Shown piece after piece: positions 44,457 through 53,240 of a DNA stretch of 64,000 nt; position 1 is the first letter of the stretch, and each line of letters starts with the position of its first letter. The notes beneath the pieces were generated by a model. That model ran no database searches, was not told where the DNA came from, and saw only the letters and a program-made list of their open reading frames with translations. This DNA comes from Singulisphaera sp. GP187. Its GTDB lineage: Bacteria; Planctomycetota; Planctomycetia; Gemmatales; Gemmataceae. Made by a program: the position numbers and the translations under genes. The stretch lies in NCBI GenBank assembly GCA_945905925.1, contig CAMDQN010000012.1:1-64000 (forward strand). Direction: 5' to 3'.

Positions 44457-47400
44457 GTGAAGCTGTCCGCCCCGCCGCCCCCGCCCCCGCCCCCCAGCGA
44501 CGGCACGCCGGACGAGAACTCACCCGGCACACCCGACGAACAACCGAATGCCAATCCCCTGGGAACTCCGGTCGCAGACGCTCCCGGCTCGCCCCAGACA
44601 GGACCGAAGCCCGTGACGTGGCCCGCGTGGTACAGCGGCATCGACGCCGCGCTCGTCGGGCTGGTTCTGGTGTTCGCGTTTGTCGCGTCGTCGTTTGTCG
44701 CGCGCAACACGGACCTGTGGATCCACCTCGCTGCCGGTAAGCGGATGTTCGCGGGCGAATACTTCCCCGGCGGCAGCGACCCGTTCAGCTACAGCGCCGA
44801 AGGCCGCACCTGGGTCAACCACAGTTGGCTCACCGACGCCGCTGCGTACGTGCTCTACGGCGGCACCGGTCAGGTACTCGTCGGTGCCAAGGCGCTCGTC
44901 GTCGCTCTCGCGTTCGGTCTGCTCGTCGCGATCCGCCGGCCGCAGTTCTCGCTGTGGCCCTGGGCCGCGTGCGCGTGCGTCGGCGTACTCGCCGCCGCGC
45001 CGCAGTTCACGCTCCGCCCGCACGTCGTGTCGATACTCCTCCTCGCGGTTACGTTGTACATCCTGTTCAGGATGCCGCAGAAGAAAGACTCGTGGCGGTT
45101 CCCGGGCGCCATCGGAATCACGTTCTGGGTGTGGGCGAACTGCGACCAGTGGTTTTTCATGGGACCGCTCGCGCTCGTACTCTTGATCCTCGGCAACCTG
45201 ATTCAGAAGTACGGGTTCAACACGCCCGACGAACCGGAAGACGCCGCGAACACAGAACCGCTCGGCCGGTTGCCCAGCGCCGAGATGCTCGCGAAAGCGC
45301 TTGGGATCGGTATCCTCGCATGCACGCTGACCCCACACCACGTCCGCATCTGGGAACTGCCGTTCGAGCTGACCGGCGCGAACGGGATCGGGGCCGACCC
45401 GCGGCTCCGGCAGATACTGATCGCCCCGCACGACAGCATCTACCTCAATAACGCCTCGCTCGGCTACAACGTGAACGGCTTGGCCTACGTAATCCTGTTC
45501 GTGGTGGGCGCTGTGATCCTCGGTCCCGCCAGCTTCTTGGGCATCGGTCGGGTTCGCATCGCCCACGTCGCGTTGTGGCTCGGGTTCGGTGTGTTGAGCC
45601 TCCTGAGTGTGTTCGCTATCCCGTTCTTCGCGATCGTCGCGGTGCCGCTGGTGGCGTCACAGTTGAACGCGTTCGGCGCGCGCGCGGAACTCAAAACGCT
45701 AGGCGACCCGCGAACCCGCCTGCTCTTGATCGGTTCGTCCGGCGGGCGCGTTCTCTCGGTCCTGGCAGTGTGCCTCTTGTGTGTCCTCGCGTACCCCGGC
45801 TGGGTCCACCCGGACGTAGCCAAACCCGAGTACGCGCGGCGCGTGGTTTGGGCCGTCGAACCCGACCCGGCGCTGGTACAGACCGCCGAGCAGTTCCAAC
45901 AGTGGCGCGACGCCGACGCGCTCCCCCCCGACGCTCGCGGGTTCGTCACGAACACCGATCTCGCGAACTACATGGCGTGGCACGCGCCGAAGGAGAAGGT
46001 ATTCGTCAACGCCCGGTTCCGGCACCACCGGCGCGAACTGGCGGACTACGTCGCGGTTCGCAGGGGACTGGGACTGATCCAGGTGCAGGACGAACCACCG
46101 AACCCGCGGGACGCGGCCGAGGTGCTGACTCGCCGGGGCGCCGAGTACGTCGTGGTGAACGTTGGGTCCGCCGACGGCACCACCCTGCGGCTGTACGCCC
46201 AGACCACCACGCAATCGTTGTATCTGCGGTGGGGCGAGTGGTCTGTGTGGCACGCGGACGGGCGCACCACGGTGTTCGGCTGGCGCCCCGCGAACGAGAG
46301 CGGCAAGCCGTCGTTCGCGAAGTTGCGCCTCGACCCGGTCGCGAAGGCGTTCGGTCCCGGGGTGAAGGTCACCATCGACCCGGTGGTGCAACAGCCGCTG
46401 GCGCAACCTCAAACCAATTTGGATCAAGCGCTCGACGCGTTCCGACGGGCCACGCGGCCCGCGCCGCCGGGTGCCGCCGAAGCGATCGGGTGGCTCGAGT
46501 ACAAGCAGGGGTTGCTCGCGCGCCAACAGGTCCGCCAACAACTGAGCGCGATGGTGTTCTTCCAGCCGCCGTCCACCCACGACTCGCTCCACTGGTTCGC
46601 GGTGTTCGGGGCCGACGTGAACGGCACACTCCGATTCCCGGCCCGGCCCAAGCAACCCGCGCCGGGCGAGGCCGAGGAGGACTTCGTTGCCGCGCGCCGG
46701 GCGATCCCGCTGCTGGCACTGCGTGCGGCGCGCGCGGCGATCGCCAAAGACCCGGACCATCTGGACGCGTACTACGCGCTCGCCCAGTCGCTGCGCGACC
46801 CGGACCTGCCGCTGACCGAGAGCGAGCGGGCGCTCGGCATCGTGACCGCGCTGCGCCAGTGCCTGGAACGGTTCCCGCCGCCGGGTCGGTACAAGCGTGG
46901 GCAGTTCGCGATTTTCGCCACGCAGGTCGCGTTGGAACTCGCGAACGTGTACCTGGGACAGCGGGCCACGTGGCGCGACCCGGTTACAAAGAGGGAAATG
47001 GCCAGCCACATCGGCTTTCCGATCGATATTCCCGGACTGTGGGAACTGCTGGGTAGCACGGTTCTGGAGACCCGGCAGGGAACCATCGAGCGCGTGCCCA
47101 CAGCCGCGGTTCGCGGGCGCCCGATCTCGCCGGACGTGCGCCCGTTCGCCAACGGCACACCGTTCTTCCTGCCCATCGATCTCGCCCGCAAGACCCTGCA
47201 GCGGGCACTCGAGTACGCGCCGGCGGACCTCGCGGGGGAAGGGGGCGAGGCCGCGCGAACGATCGTCAAGAACGTGGAAGACCAGTTGAAGAATCTGGAG
47301 AACGAGGAGATCCGCTACCGCGACCGGTTCGAGGCCCGCAAGGCGCGCGCCCCGAAGGTGCCCGACGTCGTGCAGAACGCGATCGACAACTGCATGATCG

Positions 47401-48068
47401 GCGAAGCCCTGAACATCCTGAACAGCACCGACACCGATCTCGCCAAAGAGTACGGGAGAGACGAGGCGCTCGGGGCGCTGCGTCGTGTCGCACTGGAACT
47501 CGCCGCCGGGCGCATCGAGAACGCGGACGAACTCTTGGGCGAGAAGGGGCTGGGCGACTCGAAGTCGTCGATGGCGATCGAACGATCCGGCCAGGCACCG
47601 TTGGCGCAGGTTCTGAAGTACCAGAAGGCGGTGCTCGCGGGCGAGTACCGGGCGGCCGGCGAACTGCTCGCGGGGTTGGACGGCAGGGCGCTTGGGCTGG
47701 ACGCGCTATTGGCCAACGTCGCGAAGACCAAGATCGACCCGAACAAGATGTTCCTCGCCGAACTCGGAAAGATGCCGCCCCCGGTTCCCGGTGGTGGGAT
47801 GCTCCCGTCCTTCCTTGCGTTCCGGTTCCTCTTTGAACACTACCGGGTAGCGCTCACGATCCGCGAGGAGATCGCCGGCAAGATGCAACAGGACGCCCAG
47901 TTCTTCTCGCGGCGCGGCGACCTCTCGCTGCTCCAGGGTGACATCCCGGCGGCGAAGGAGTGGTTCAAACAGACCCGCCGCGAGCCGCCGGCCGGCTGGC
48001 GCCTGGCCGCCATCACCACGCAGAACGCCGAGAACTACCTCAAACTCATCGAACGAGCTGCTAAATGA
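44457..48068 (+). CDS. Large multi-TM protein with C-terminal helical/TPR-like region (GTG start)
   Basis: N-terminal poly-Pro, about 9-10 hydrophobic segments, soluble C-terminal helical repeats. Confidence 0.75.
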   Translation: MKLSAPPPPPPPPSDGTPDENSPGTPDEQPNANPLGTPVADAPGSPQTGPKPVTWPAWYSGIDAALVGLVLVFAFVASSFVARNTDLWIHLAAGKRMFAGEYFPGGSDPFSYSAEGRTWVNHSWLTDAAAYVLYGGTGQVLVGAKALVVALAFGLLVAIRRPQFSLWPWAACACVGVLAAAPQFTLRPHVVSILLLAVTLYILFRMPQKKDSWRFPGAIGITFWVWANCDQWFFMGPLALVLLILGNLIQKYGFNTPDEPEDAANTEPLGRLPSAEMLAKALGIGILACTLTPHHVRIWELPFELTGANGIGADPRLRQILIAPHDSIYLNNASLGYNVNGLAYVILFVVGAVILGPASFLGIGRVRIAHVALWLGFGVLSLLSVFAIPFFAIVAVPLVASQLNAFGARAELKTLGDPRTRLLLIGSSGGRVLSVLAVCLLCVLAYPGWVHPDVAKPEYARRVVWAVEPDPALVQTAEQFQQWRDADALPPDARGFVTNTDLANYMAWHAPKEKVFVNARFRHHRRELADYVAVRRGLGLIQVQDEPPNPRDAAEVLTRRGAEYVVVNVGSADGTTLRLYAQTTTQSLYLRWGEWSVWHADGRTTVFGWRPANESGKPSFAKLRLDPVAKAFGPGVKVTIDPVVQQPLAQPQTNLDQALDAFRRATRPAPPGAAEAIGWLEYKQGLLARQQVRQQLSAMVFFQPPSTHDSLHWFAVFGADVNGTLRFPARPKQPAPGEAEEDFVAARRAIPLLALRAARAAIAKDPDHLDAYYALAQSLRDPDLPLTESERALGIVTALRQCLERFPPPGRYKRGQFAIFATQVALELANVYLGQRATWRDPVTKREMASHIGFPIDIPGLWELLGSTVLETRQGTIERVPTAAVRGRPISPDVRPFANGTPFFLPIDLARKTLQRALEYAPADLAGEGGEAARTIVKNVEDQLKNLENEEIRYRDRFEARKARAPKVPDVVQNAIDNCMIGEALNILNSTDTDLAKEYGRDEALGALRRVALELAAGRIENADELLGEKGLGDSKSSMAIERSGQAPLAQVLKYQKAVLAGEYRAAGELLAGLDGRALGLDALLANVAKTKIDPNKMFLAELGKMPPPVPGGGMLPSFLAFRFLFEHYRVALTIREEIAGKMQQDAQFFSRRGDLSLLQGDIPAAKEWFKQTRREPPAGWRLAAITTQNAENYLKLIERAAK

Positions 48069-48165
48069 GTCTCAAGTCGGCAAGTCGCAAGTCCCAAGTC
48101 GAAGACAAGAACGGTTTTGGTCTTCGACTTGGGACTTGCGACTTGCGACTTGCCGACTTGAGACA
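48067..48165. repeat. Long inverted repeat with AAGTCGC-type heptamer arms
   Basis: gtctcaagtcggcaagtcgcaagtcccaagtcgaagac ... gtcttcgacttgggacttgcgacttgcgacttgccgacttgagac; right arm has one extra heptamer. Confidence 0.95.
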
Positions 48166-48180
48166 ACTCAAGAGGTTCCC

Positions 48181-49044
48181 ATGTCGAACTGGACCGTGGC
48201 CGGCGTGCAGATGGACTGCGCTCTGGGCGATCTCGGTGCGAACCGCGGCGCGATCGTCGCGAAGTTGCGCGAAGCCGCGGCGCGCGGCGCGCAGCTCGCG
48301 GTGTTCCCGGAGTGCGTGCTTTCGGGCTACGGGTTCGAGTCGCGCGAGCACGCGCTGACCGCGGCCGAACCGCTTCCGGGACCGAGCACGGACTTCATCG
48401 CGAAAGCGTGCGCGGAGTTAGGCGTGTGGGCCGTTTTCGGGATGCTCGAAGCCGCGCCCGACGGCAAACTCTACAACGCGTCCGCGCTGGTGGGTCCGCA
48501 CGGGTTCGTCGCGGGGTATCGCAAACTGCACCTGCCGTGTTTAGGCGCCGACCGCTTCACCGATCCCGGCGACCGGGCGCTCGCGGTCCACGACCTCGGC
48601 GGCCTCAAGATCGGCATGAACATTTGTTTCGACGGCAGCTTCCCCGAATGCGCCCGCATCCTCACGCTGCTCGGCGCGGATCTCGTCGTGCTGCCGACCA
48701 ACTGGGCGACCAACGCCCGCAAGATGGCGGAGTTGGTGTCCGCGGCGCGGGCGTGGGAGAACCACATCTACTACCTCGCGGTGAATCGCGTCGGCACCGA
48801 GAGCGGGTTTGACTACATCGGCTTGAGTTCGGCCGCGGACTACATGGGGAACGTGCTGCACTTCGCGCCAGAGAACGAAGACGCGATCTTCACGCTTGAG
48901 GTGGACCCGGTTGCAGCGCGTCAGAAGCGCGTGGTGACGTGTGTCGGCACGTACGAGATCGACCGCGTGAACTGGCGGCGTCCGGAGATGTACGGCATGT
49001 TGGTGGAGAACCCGGGTCACTTCAAAGGGCATTTCAACCAGTGA
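48181..49044 (+). CDS. Carbon-nitrogen hydrolase (nitrilase superfamily)
   Basis: VFPECVLSGYGF, YRKLHLPC, GMNICFDGSFPECARIL (Glu-Lys-Cys triad). Confidence 0.92.
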   Translation: MSNWTVAGVQMDCALGDLGANRGAIVAKLREAAARGAQLAVFPECVLSGYGFESREHALTAAEPLPGPSTDFIAKACAELGVWAVFGMLEAAPDGKLYNASALVGPHGFVAGYRKLHLPCLGADRFTDPGDRALAVHDLGGLKIGMNICFDGSFPECARILTLLGADLVVLPTNWATNARKMAELVSAARAWENHIYYLAVNRVGTESGFDYIGLSSAADYMGNVLHFAPENEDAIFTLEVDPVAARQKRVVTCVGTYEIDRVNWRRPEMYGMLVENPGHFKGHFNQ

Positions 49045-49062
49045 TGCCATCGAGCGTTTTTC

Positions 49063-49092
49063 TTGCCCTCTCCCGCAAGGGGAGAGGGCAAA
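49063..49092. terminator. Hairpin between convergent CDS
   Basis: ttgccctctccc gcaag gggagagggcaaa. Confidence 0.85.
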
Positions 49093-49116
49093 ACCAAAAC
49101 CTCCGGCGAGCCGGGG

Positions 49117-50700
49117 TTATTTCCCCTTGAACACGTCTCGCAGCACGTTCAGCACCTGCTTGCCGCCGGCGATCACCTGCTCGCCGAGTTTCTCGTACTT
49201 CCCCGTACCGGCCTCAAGCTCGAATGCTTTCAACACCGCGGCGCCGCGGGCATGGTCGAGGTGCGACACGATCGCGGGGATTAGCCCCTCCGTCACGCCG
49301 AACGATTCACCAGGCAGCCCGCACACCGGCACGATGTCCGTTGCGCGGTCGCCGAGTTGCTCCTTCACAACGCCGACACACTCGCGGATGTTCAGCTCCT
49401 TCGGTCGTGTGCCGGTCTTCCAGTCGTAAGGCGGCGCCCACTCCGCTTTCGGGCTGAGCAGGTCGATGTGCGAAACGACCACCACCACCGGCGGCATCCG
49501 CAAGTGCGGTTTCTCCGCGAACCACGCTCGCAAGCGGTCGAGTAAGTCCACGTCCGGCTGCCGGCCAGGGACCGTTGCCTGCGTCACCAGTGTGATGAGG
49601 TCGGCTTCGCGCGACGCTTCCACCGCGGCGGCGAAGTCTTCATCGGTCGGTCCGTCCTGCCCGTAGCCGCTGGTGTCGAGAATGCTCACTGGCTGGCCGC
49701 CTGGGAGCGTGTAGTCGTATCGCACGCCGGCGGTCACCGGCAGGCGATCCACGGTCGCGGCGGCGCGCCCAAGCAACGCGTTCACGAGGGTCGACTTCCC
49801 GGCCTTCACTGAACCGAGAATACTCACCGCGATCGCCTTCGGACCGGTCGCGGTGTTGGCCGTGGCGGTGATCGTTGCGTCGCCGATCTGCGCGGTCGAA
49901 ACCGGGGGGCGCTCGTTCGGGTCGTCCATCGGCGGCGGCTGGTGCAGCGCGAGCAGTTCGCGATAGCGCTTCACGCCGACCTTCAGCCGCCCGCTGTTCA
50001 GTTCGATGAGGTAGCGGCCGAGGTGGTGAATGAACGCGGTGTGGAACCACAGAATCACGTTGCTCTGGAGCTTGTCGAGCAGCGTGCCGAGCGCGGCCTT
50101 CGATGCGAGGTAGCGAATCGCCGTTTGGAGCGGATCGAGCACCGCGGCCCCGGCCCAGTAGATGTTTTGGCCAACTTTGTAGTACTCGACCGCTTTGCGC
50201 GCCCGCTTCATGTCGCGAATGCGCAAGAGGTGCGAGCCGGGAACGTACTTCTGCACGAGTTCATCGAGGTCCGCGGACGCGAGTTCGATGCACGCGAGCA
50301 CTTCCGGCAGCGTGAGGTGGTCGAACGGGTCGGTCGCACCGGGGTTGTACAACTCCGCGACTTGCTTCGCGAGGTCCAGCGCGAGGTCGCTGTAGTGTTT
50401 CGGGTCTTCGAGTTGCTTGGTGGTGATCGTCTCGAACGACTTCGCTTTTTCGGTGACCTTCGCCCACGCGGTCTTATCGCGATCAGTCCAGTAGCCCGGC
50501 TGGTCGTCAGTGGGTGGGAGCGTGCTGCGCCGGGTCCACCGGTACGCGAGGTAGTACGCGAGGGCGATGGATATCACCATCGGCCACCACGTCCACACGA
50601 CCAGACCGGTCGTCCAGAGGTGGTAGCCGCCCGCGCCCATGAGGAACGCGAACGGCGTGACGAATAGCACGATCAGGAACGCGATGCGAAACCGGGTCAT
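49117..50700 (-). CDS. Membrane-anchored GTPase (Era/dynamin-like)
   Basis: N-terminal TM pair; SILGSVKAGKSTLVNALLG, ILDTSGYGQDGPTDEDF, VVVVSHIDLLSP. Confidence 0.85.
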   Translation of the reverse strand: MTRFRIAFLIVLFVTPFAFLMGAGGYHLWTTGLVVWTWWPMVISIALAYYLAYRWTRRSTLPPTDDQPGYWTDRDKTAWAKVTEKAKSFETITTKQLEDPKHYSDLALDLAKQVAELYNPGATDPFDHLTLPEVLACIELASADLDELVQKYVPGSHLLRIRDMKRARKAVEYYKVGQNIYWAGAAVLDPLQTAIRYLASKAALGTLLDKLQSNVILWFHTAFIHHLGRYLIELNSGRLKVGVKRYRELLALHQPPPMDDPNERPPVSTAQIGDATITATANTATGPKAIAVSILGSVKAGKSTLVNALLGRAAATVDRLPVTAGVRYDYTLPGGQPVSILDTSGYGQDGPTDEDFAAAVEASREADLITLVTQATVPGRQPDVDLLDRLRAWFAEKPHLRMPPVVVVVSHIDLLSPKAEWAPPYDWKTGTRPKELNIRECVGVVKEQLGDRATDIVPVCGLPGESFGVTEGLIPAIVSHLDHARGAAVLKAFELEAGTGKYEKLGEQVIAGGKQVLNVLRDVFKGK

Positions 50701-50706
50701 AAAGGC

Positions 50707-50850
50707 AACCTCTCCCCCCAACCCCCTCCCCTAAGAAGGGAGGGGGAGTCAGAGCCGACTCGCTCGCGCTCGCGGCCGAAGAAGGTGTGGCGCCAGCCGC
50801 ACCGCTTACTCCCCCTCCCTTCTTAGGGGAGGGGGTTGGGGGGAGAGGTT
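50707..50850. repeat. Perfect 42-bp inverted repeat, AACCCCTCCCC family, between the two GTPase genes
   Basis: aacctctccccccaaccccctcccctaagaagggagggggag and exact reverse complement. Confidence 0.96.
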
Positions 50851-52061
50851 CTTACTTCCTGCGCCCCCTTCGGGTGGTCGGCCTTCCACTGCTTCTCGGC
50901 GGCGGAGTAGTGCTCGTGATAGTATTTCCGCAGCGCGTCGGGCGTCGGCACGTGCCCTTCGCACACCGCCTCGAAGTAGAAGCACAGCGCGCGACCGAGC
51001 GCGTAGGTCGAGGCCGCGGCCACGGTCGCCCCCACCGCCGACCCGACCACTGGAATGAACTTCACCGCCTGCCGCACCAGTTGCCGCGAGATCATCCCGA
51101 CACCGAGCGCCGCGGCCAGTTCGCGCAATCGCTCCGTGGTCATCGGCTGACCGTAAATCTGACCAATGTGGTGCGCCATCTTCGCCTGAATGCCCGGCAA
51201 CAGCACCATGTCCACGAACGGCAGTGGCACCGCGCCCGCGGTCCCGGCCAGCGACGTGTAACCCAGAATGATTGGCTCCGCGTGCCGCTGGTGTGCGTCC
51301 TTCAACGCTTCGGTCGCTTCCTTCAGCCTCAGGAGTGTCTGTCGGTACGCGGCTGGCAACACCTTCAACAGCGCCTGCTTCAACTGTTTGCCACCGTAGT
51401 TCGGATCGGCGAACCCGTCCTCGGCTTTTGTGAGGTCCATCGGCACGCACACGTCGAACAGACCCGCGAACGCGCGCCGGTGTTCGTCGATGCACTCGCG
51501 GAGGTGCTGCGGAATCTCTTCGGTGGGCGGGGAGCTTAAGTCCCCTGTTTCCGCCAATTCACCAAACGGGTACGGTGTCGGGTGCGGCTGTCTTGGAATC
51601 GCTTCGTGCAGGCAGGTGACGACGAGGATCACCGGACGCGACCGGCTCGCCGCGCGGATGCGCTCTAGCGCGTGCCGCACGTTCCCCTGTCCGAAGTCGG
51701 TCGCCTTCGCCGTTACGATGACGACGTGCGCCGTCGGGTCGAACTGTGCGATGTCTTCTGTGGGATTGTAGCCGGGTTCGTCGACGCCGCGGGTGTCGAG
51801 GAACGTGAGCAGCGGTGCGTCAGGTGTGGGGAACTGGTAAAGCCTGGAAGTCTTGGTGCAGGGGCGGAACCCGGACCCGATTGCGGCGTCCTCGGCGCCC
51901 GTGAGGAACCGCACCAGCGATGTTTTGCCGGACTGCGTCTTGCCGAGCAGCCAGAACACGGGCGCGGGCGTCTTGGCGCGCATCGCGGACAGCGTCGCTT
52001 CGATGTCCGGCGGCGGGTTGGGGTCGCCCGTGACCGTTCGCTTGACGGCGTTCCAAAACCG
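50823..52061 (-). CDS. GTPase with C-terminal YcjF/DUF697-like hydrophobic region
   Basis: FWLLGKTQSGKTSLVRFLTG, FLDTRGVDEPGYN, LVVTCLHE; C-terminal hydrophobic helices; ATG near 52067 (start approximate). Confidence 0.85.
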   Translation of the reverse strand, partial: RFWNAVKRTVTGDPNPPPDIEATLSAMRAKTPAPVFWLLGKTQSGKTSLVRFLTGAEDAAIGSGFRPCTKTSRLYQFPTPDAPLLTFLDTRGVDEPGYNPTEDIAQFDPTAHVVIVTAKATDFGQGNVRHALERIRAASRSRPVILVVTCLHEAIPRQPHPTPYPFGELAETGDLSSPPTEEIPQHLRECIDEHRRAFAGLFDVCVPMDLTKAEDGFADPNYGGKQLKQALLKVLPAAYRQTLLRLKEATEALKDAHQRHAEPIILGYTSLAGTAGAVPLPFVDMVLLPGIQAKMAHHIGQIYGQPMTTERLRELAAALGVGMISRQLVRQAVKFIPVVGSAVGATVAAASTYALGRALCFYFEAVCEGHVPTPDALRKYYHEHYSAAEKQWKADHPKGAQEVRTSPPNPLP

Positions 52062-52185
52062 ATTCATAGTTCCTCCACTCTGATTCGACATGTCGCACCG
52101 CCGTTCTCGCTCTCCCTTGACCTAGCCCGTTACCGACGCTATGGCGTGGGGTCATCTTACCTGGAGCTGGCGTGGTGTGCGCTTT

Positions 52186-53085
52186 ATGGATAGCGGGATC
52201 GGTAACTTGAAGCTGTTTGCGGTCGGGCCAGATGGCTCGGCGGAACACGCCACGCCGCTCCCGATGTCGGTCGCGACGGCCCCGATTGCGCCTGACCCGC
52301 ATACCGCCGCCACACGCGAACTGATTCGCCCGCCCACGGTCCACCGCAGTCGGCGCGCCTGCGAACCGTATTCCGCGGCTTGGTTCGACGAGTTGGAACA
52401 AAAACGGTATCAGCGGCACGGGTGCTGGCTCCCGCACGCGATGGAGTTTGGCCGTCACCCGGGAGAATCGCTTCTCGTCCTCGGCTGCGGACTCGGCACC
52501 GACGCGGTTCATTACGCCCGCACCGGCACGAACGTCACCGTCGCGTCGGCGCCCAACGACTACCCGCACTTGATCCGAGACAACTTCGTCCGGCACGGCC
52601 TTCCCGCCGAGTTCGTCGCGCTCACCGGTCCGCAGTTACCGTTTAGCGGCGGCGCGTTCGACGTGGTGACGTGGAACGCGCTCTACGACGCGACCGAACC
52701 GGACCCGCTCCGCATCCGCGAGTGTTTCCGCGTTCTGAAGCCTGGCGGGAAGGTGATCGGGCTGTTCCCGGCGCACTACGACACCGCGTTCTGGCAGGAG
52801 CGACTGTTCCCGTTGCAACGGCTCTTCTGGCGCCGCCCGCCGGACCCCGCGACCGCTCCGAAAACCACCGCCCGCGAACTGCGCCGCGCGTTTGGTCAGT
52901 TCGGCGAGCAGCGCGTCATGAAACGCCATCTGCGCCGCGGCGAACTACCGCACGCGTGGCGCATCCTGCCGCTGATGCTCCTCGAACGGCTCATCGGGCG
53001 CGTATTAGTTTTGAAGGCGAAGAAGCCGATTCTCGTCGCGCGTCTTCAGGTGACGCAGATCGATCCGAGTCGCCTCGCGGCGTAG
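52186..53085 (+). CDS. Class I SAM-dependent methyltransferase
   Basis: LLVLGCGLGTDAVHYARTGTNVTVA; RVLKPGGKVIGLFP. Confidence 0.87.
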   Translation: MDSGIGNLKLFAVGPDGSAEHATPLPMSVATAPIAPDPHTAATRELIRPPTVHRSRRACEPYSAAWFDELEQKRYQRHGCWLPHAMEFGRHPGESLLVLGCGLGTDAVHYARTGTNVTVASAPNDYPHLIRDNFVRHGLPAEFVALTGPQLPFSGGAFDVVTWNALYDATEPDPLRIRECFRVLKPGGKVIGLFPAHYDTAFWQERLFPLQRLFWRRPPDPATAPKTTARELRRAFGQFGEQRVMKRHLRRGELPHAWRILPLMLLERLIGRVLVLKAKKPILVARLQVTQIDPSRLAA

Positions 53086-53090
53086 ACCCA

Positions 53091-53188
53091 CTTTCAAAGT
53101 CGCAGACACACTCCATGTGCCGTTGCTGTGCAACTCGGAAACGCGGTGCGAATCGACGGCACACGGAGTGTGCCTGCGACTTTGAAAG
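53091..53188. repeat. 33-bp inverted repeat CTTTCAAAGTCGCAGRCACACTCCRTGTGCCGT
   Basis: about 31/33 complementary arms. Confidence 0.92.
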
Positions 53189-53240
53189 CGCCGTGCCCTC
53201 GACTATGCTGTGTGAAAATAGCATCGCCCCGAGGTTCCCC

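Noticed and set aside
44457-48068. Specific family name (e.g. a glycosyltransferase) for the 1203-aa membrane protein
   Set aside because: Hydrophobic N-terminal layout is suggestive, but I could not identify catalytic motifs with confidence; left as hypothetical.
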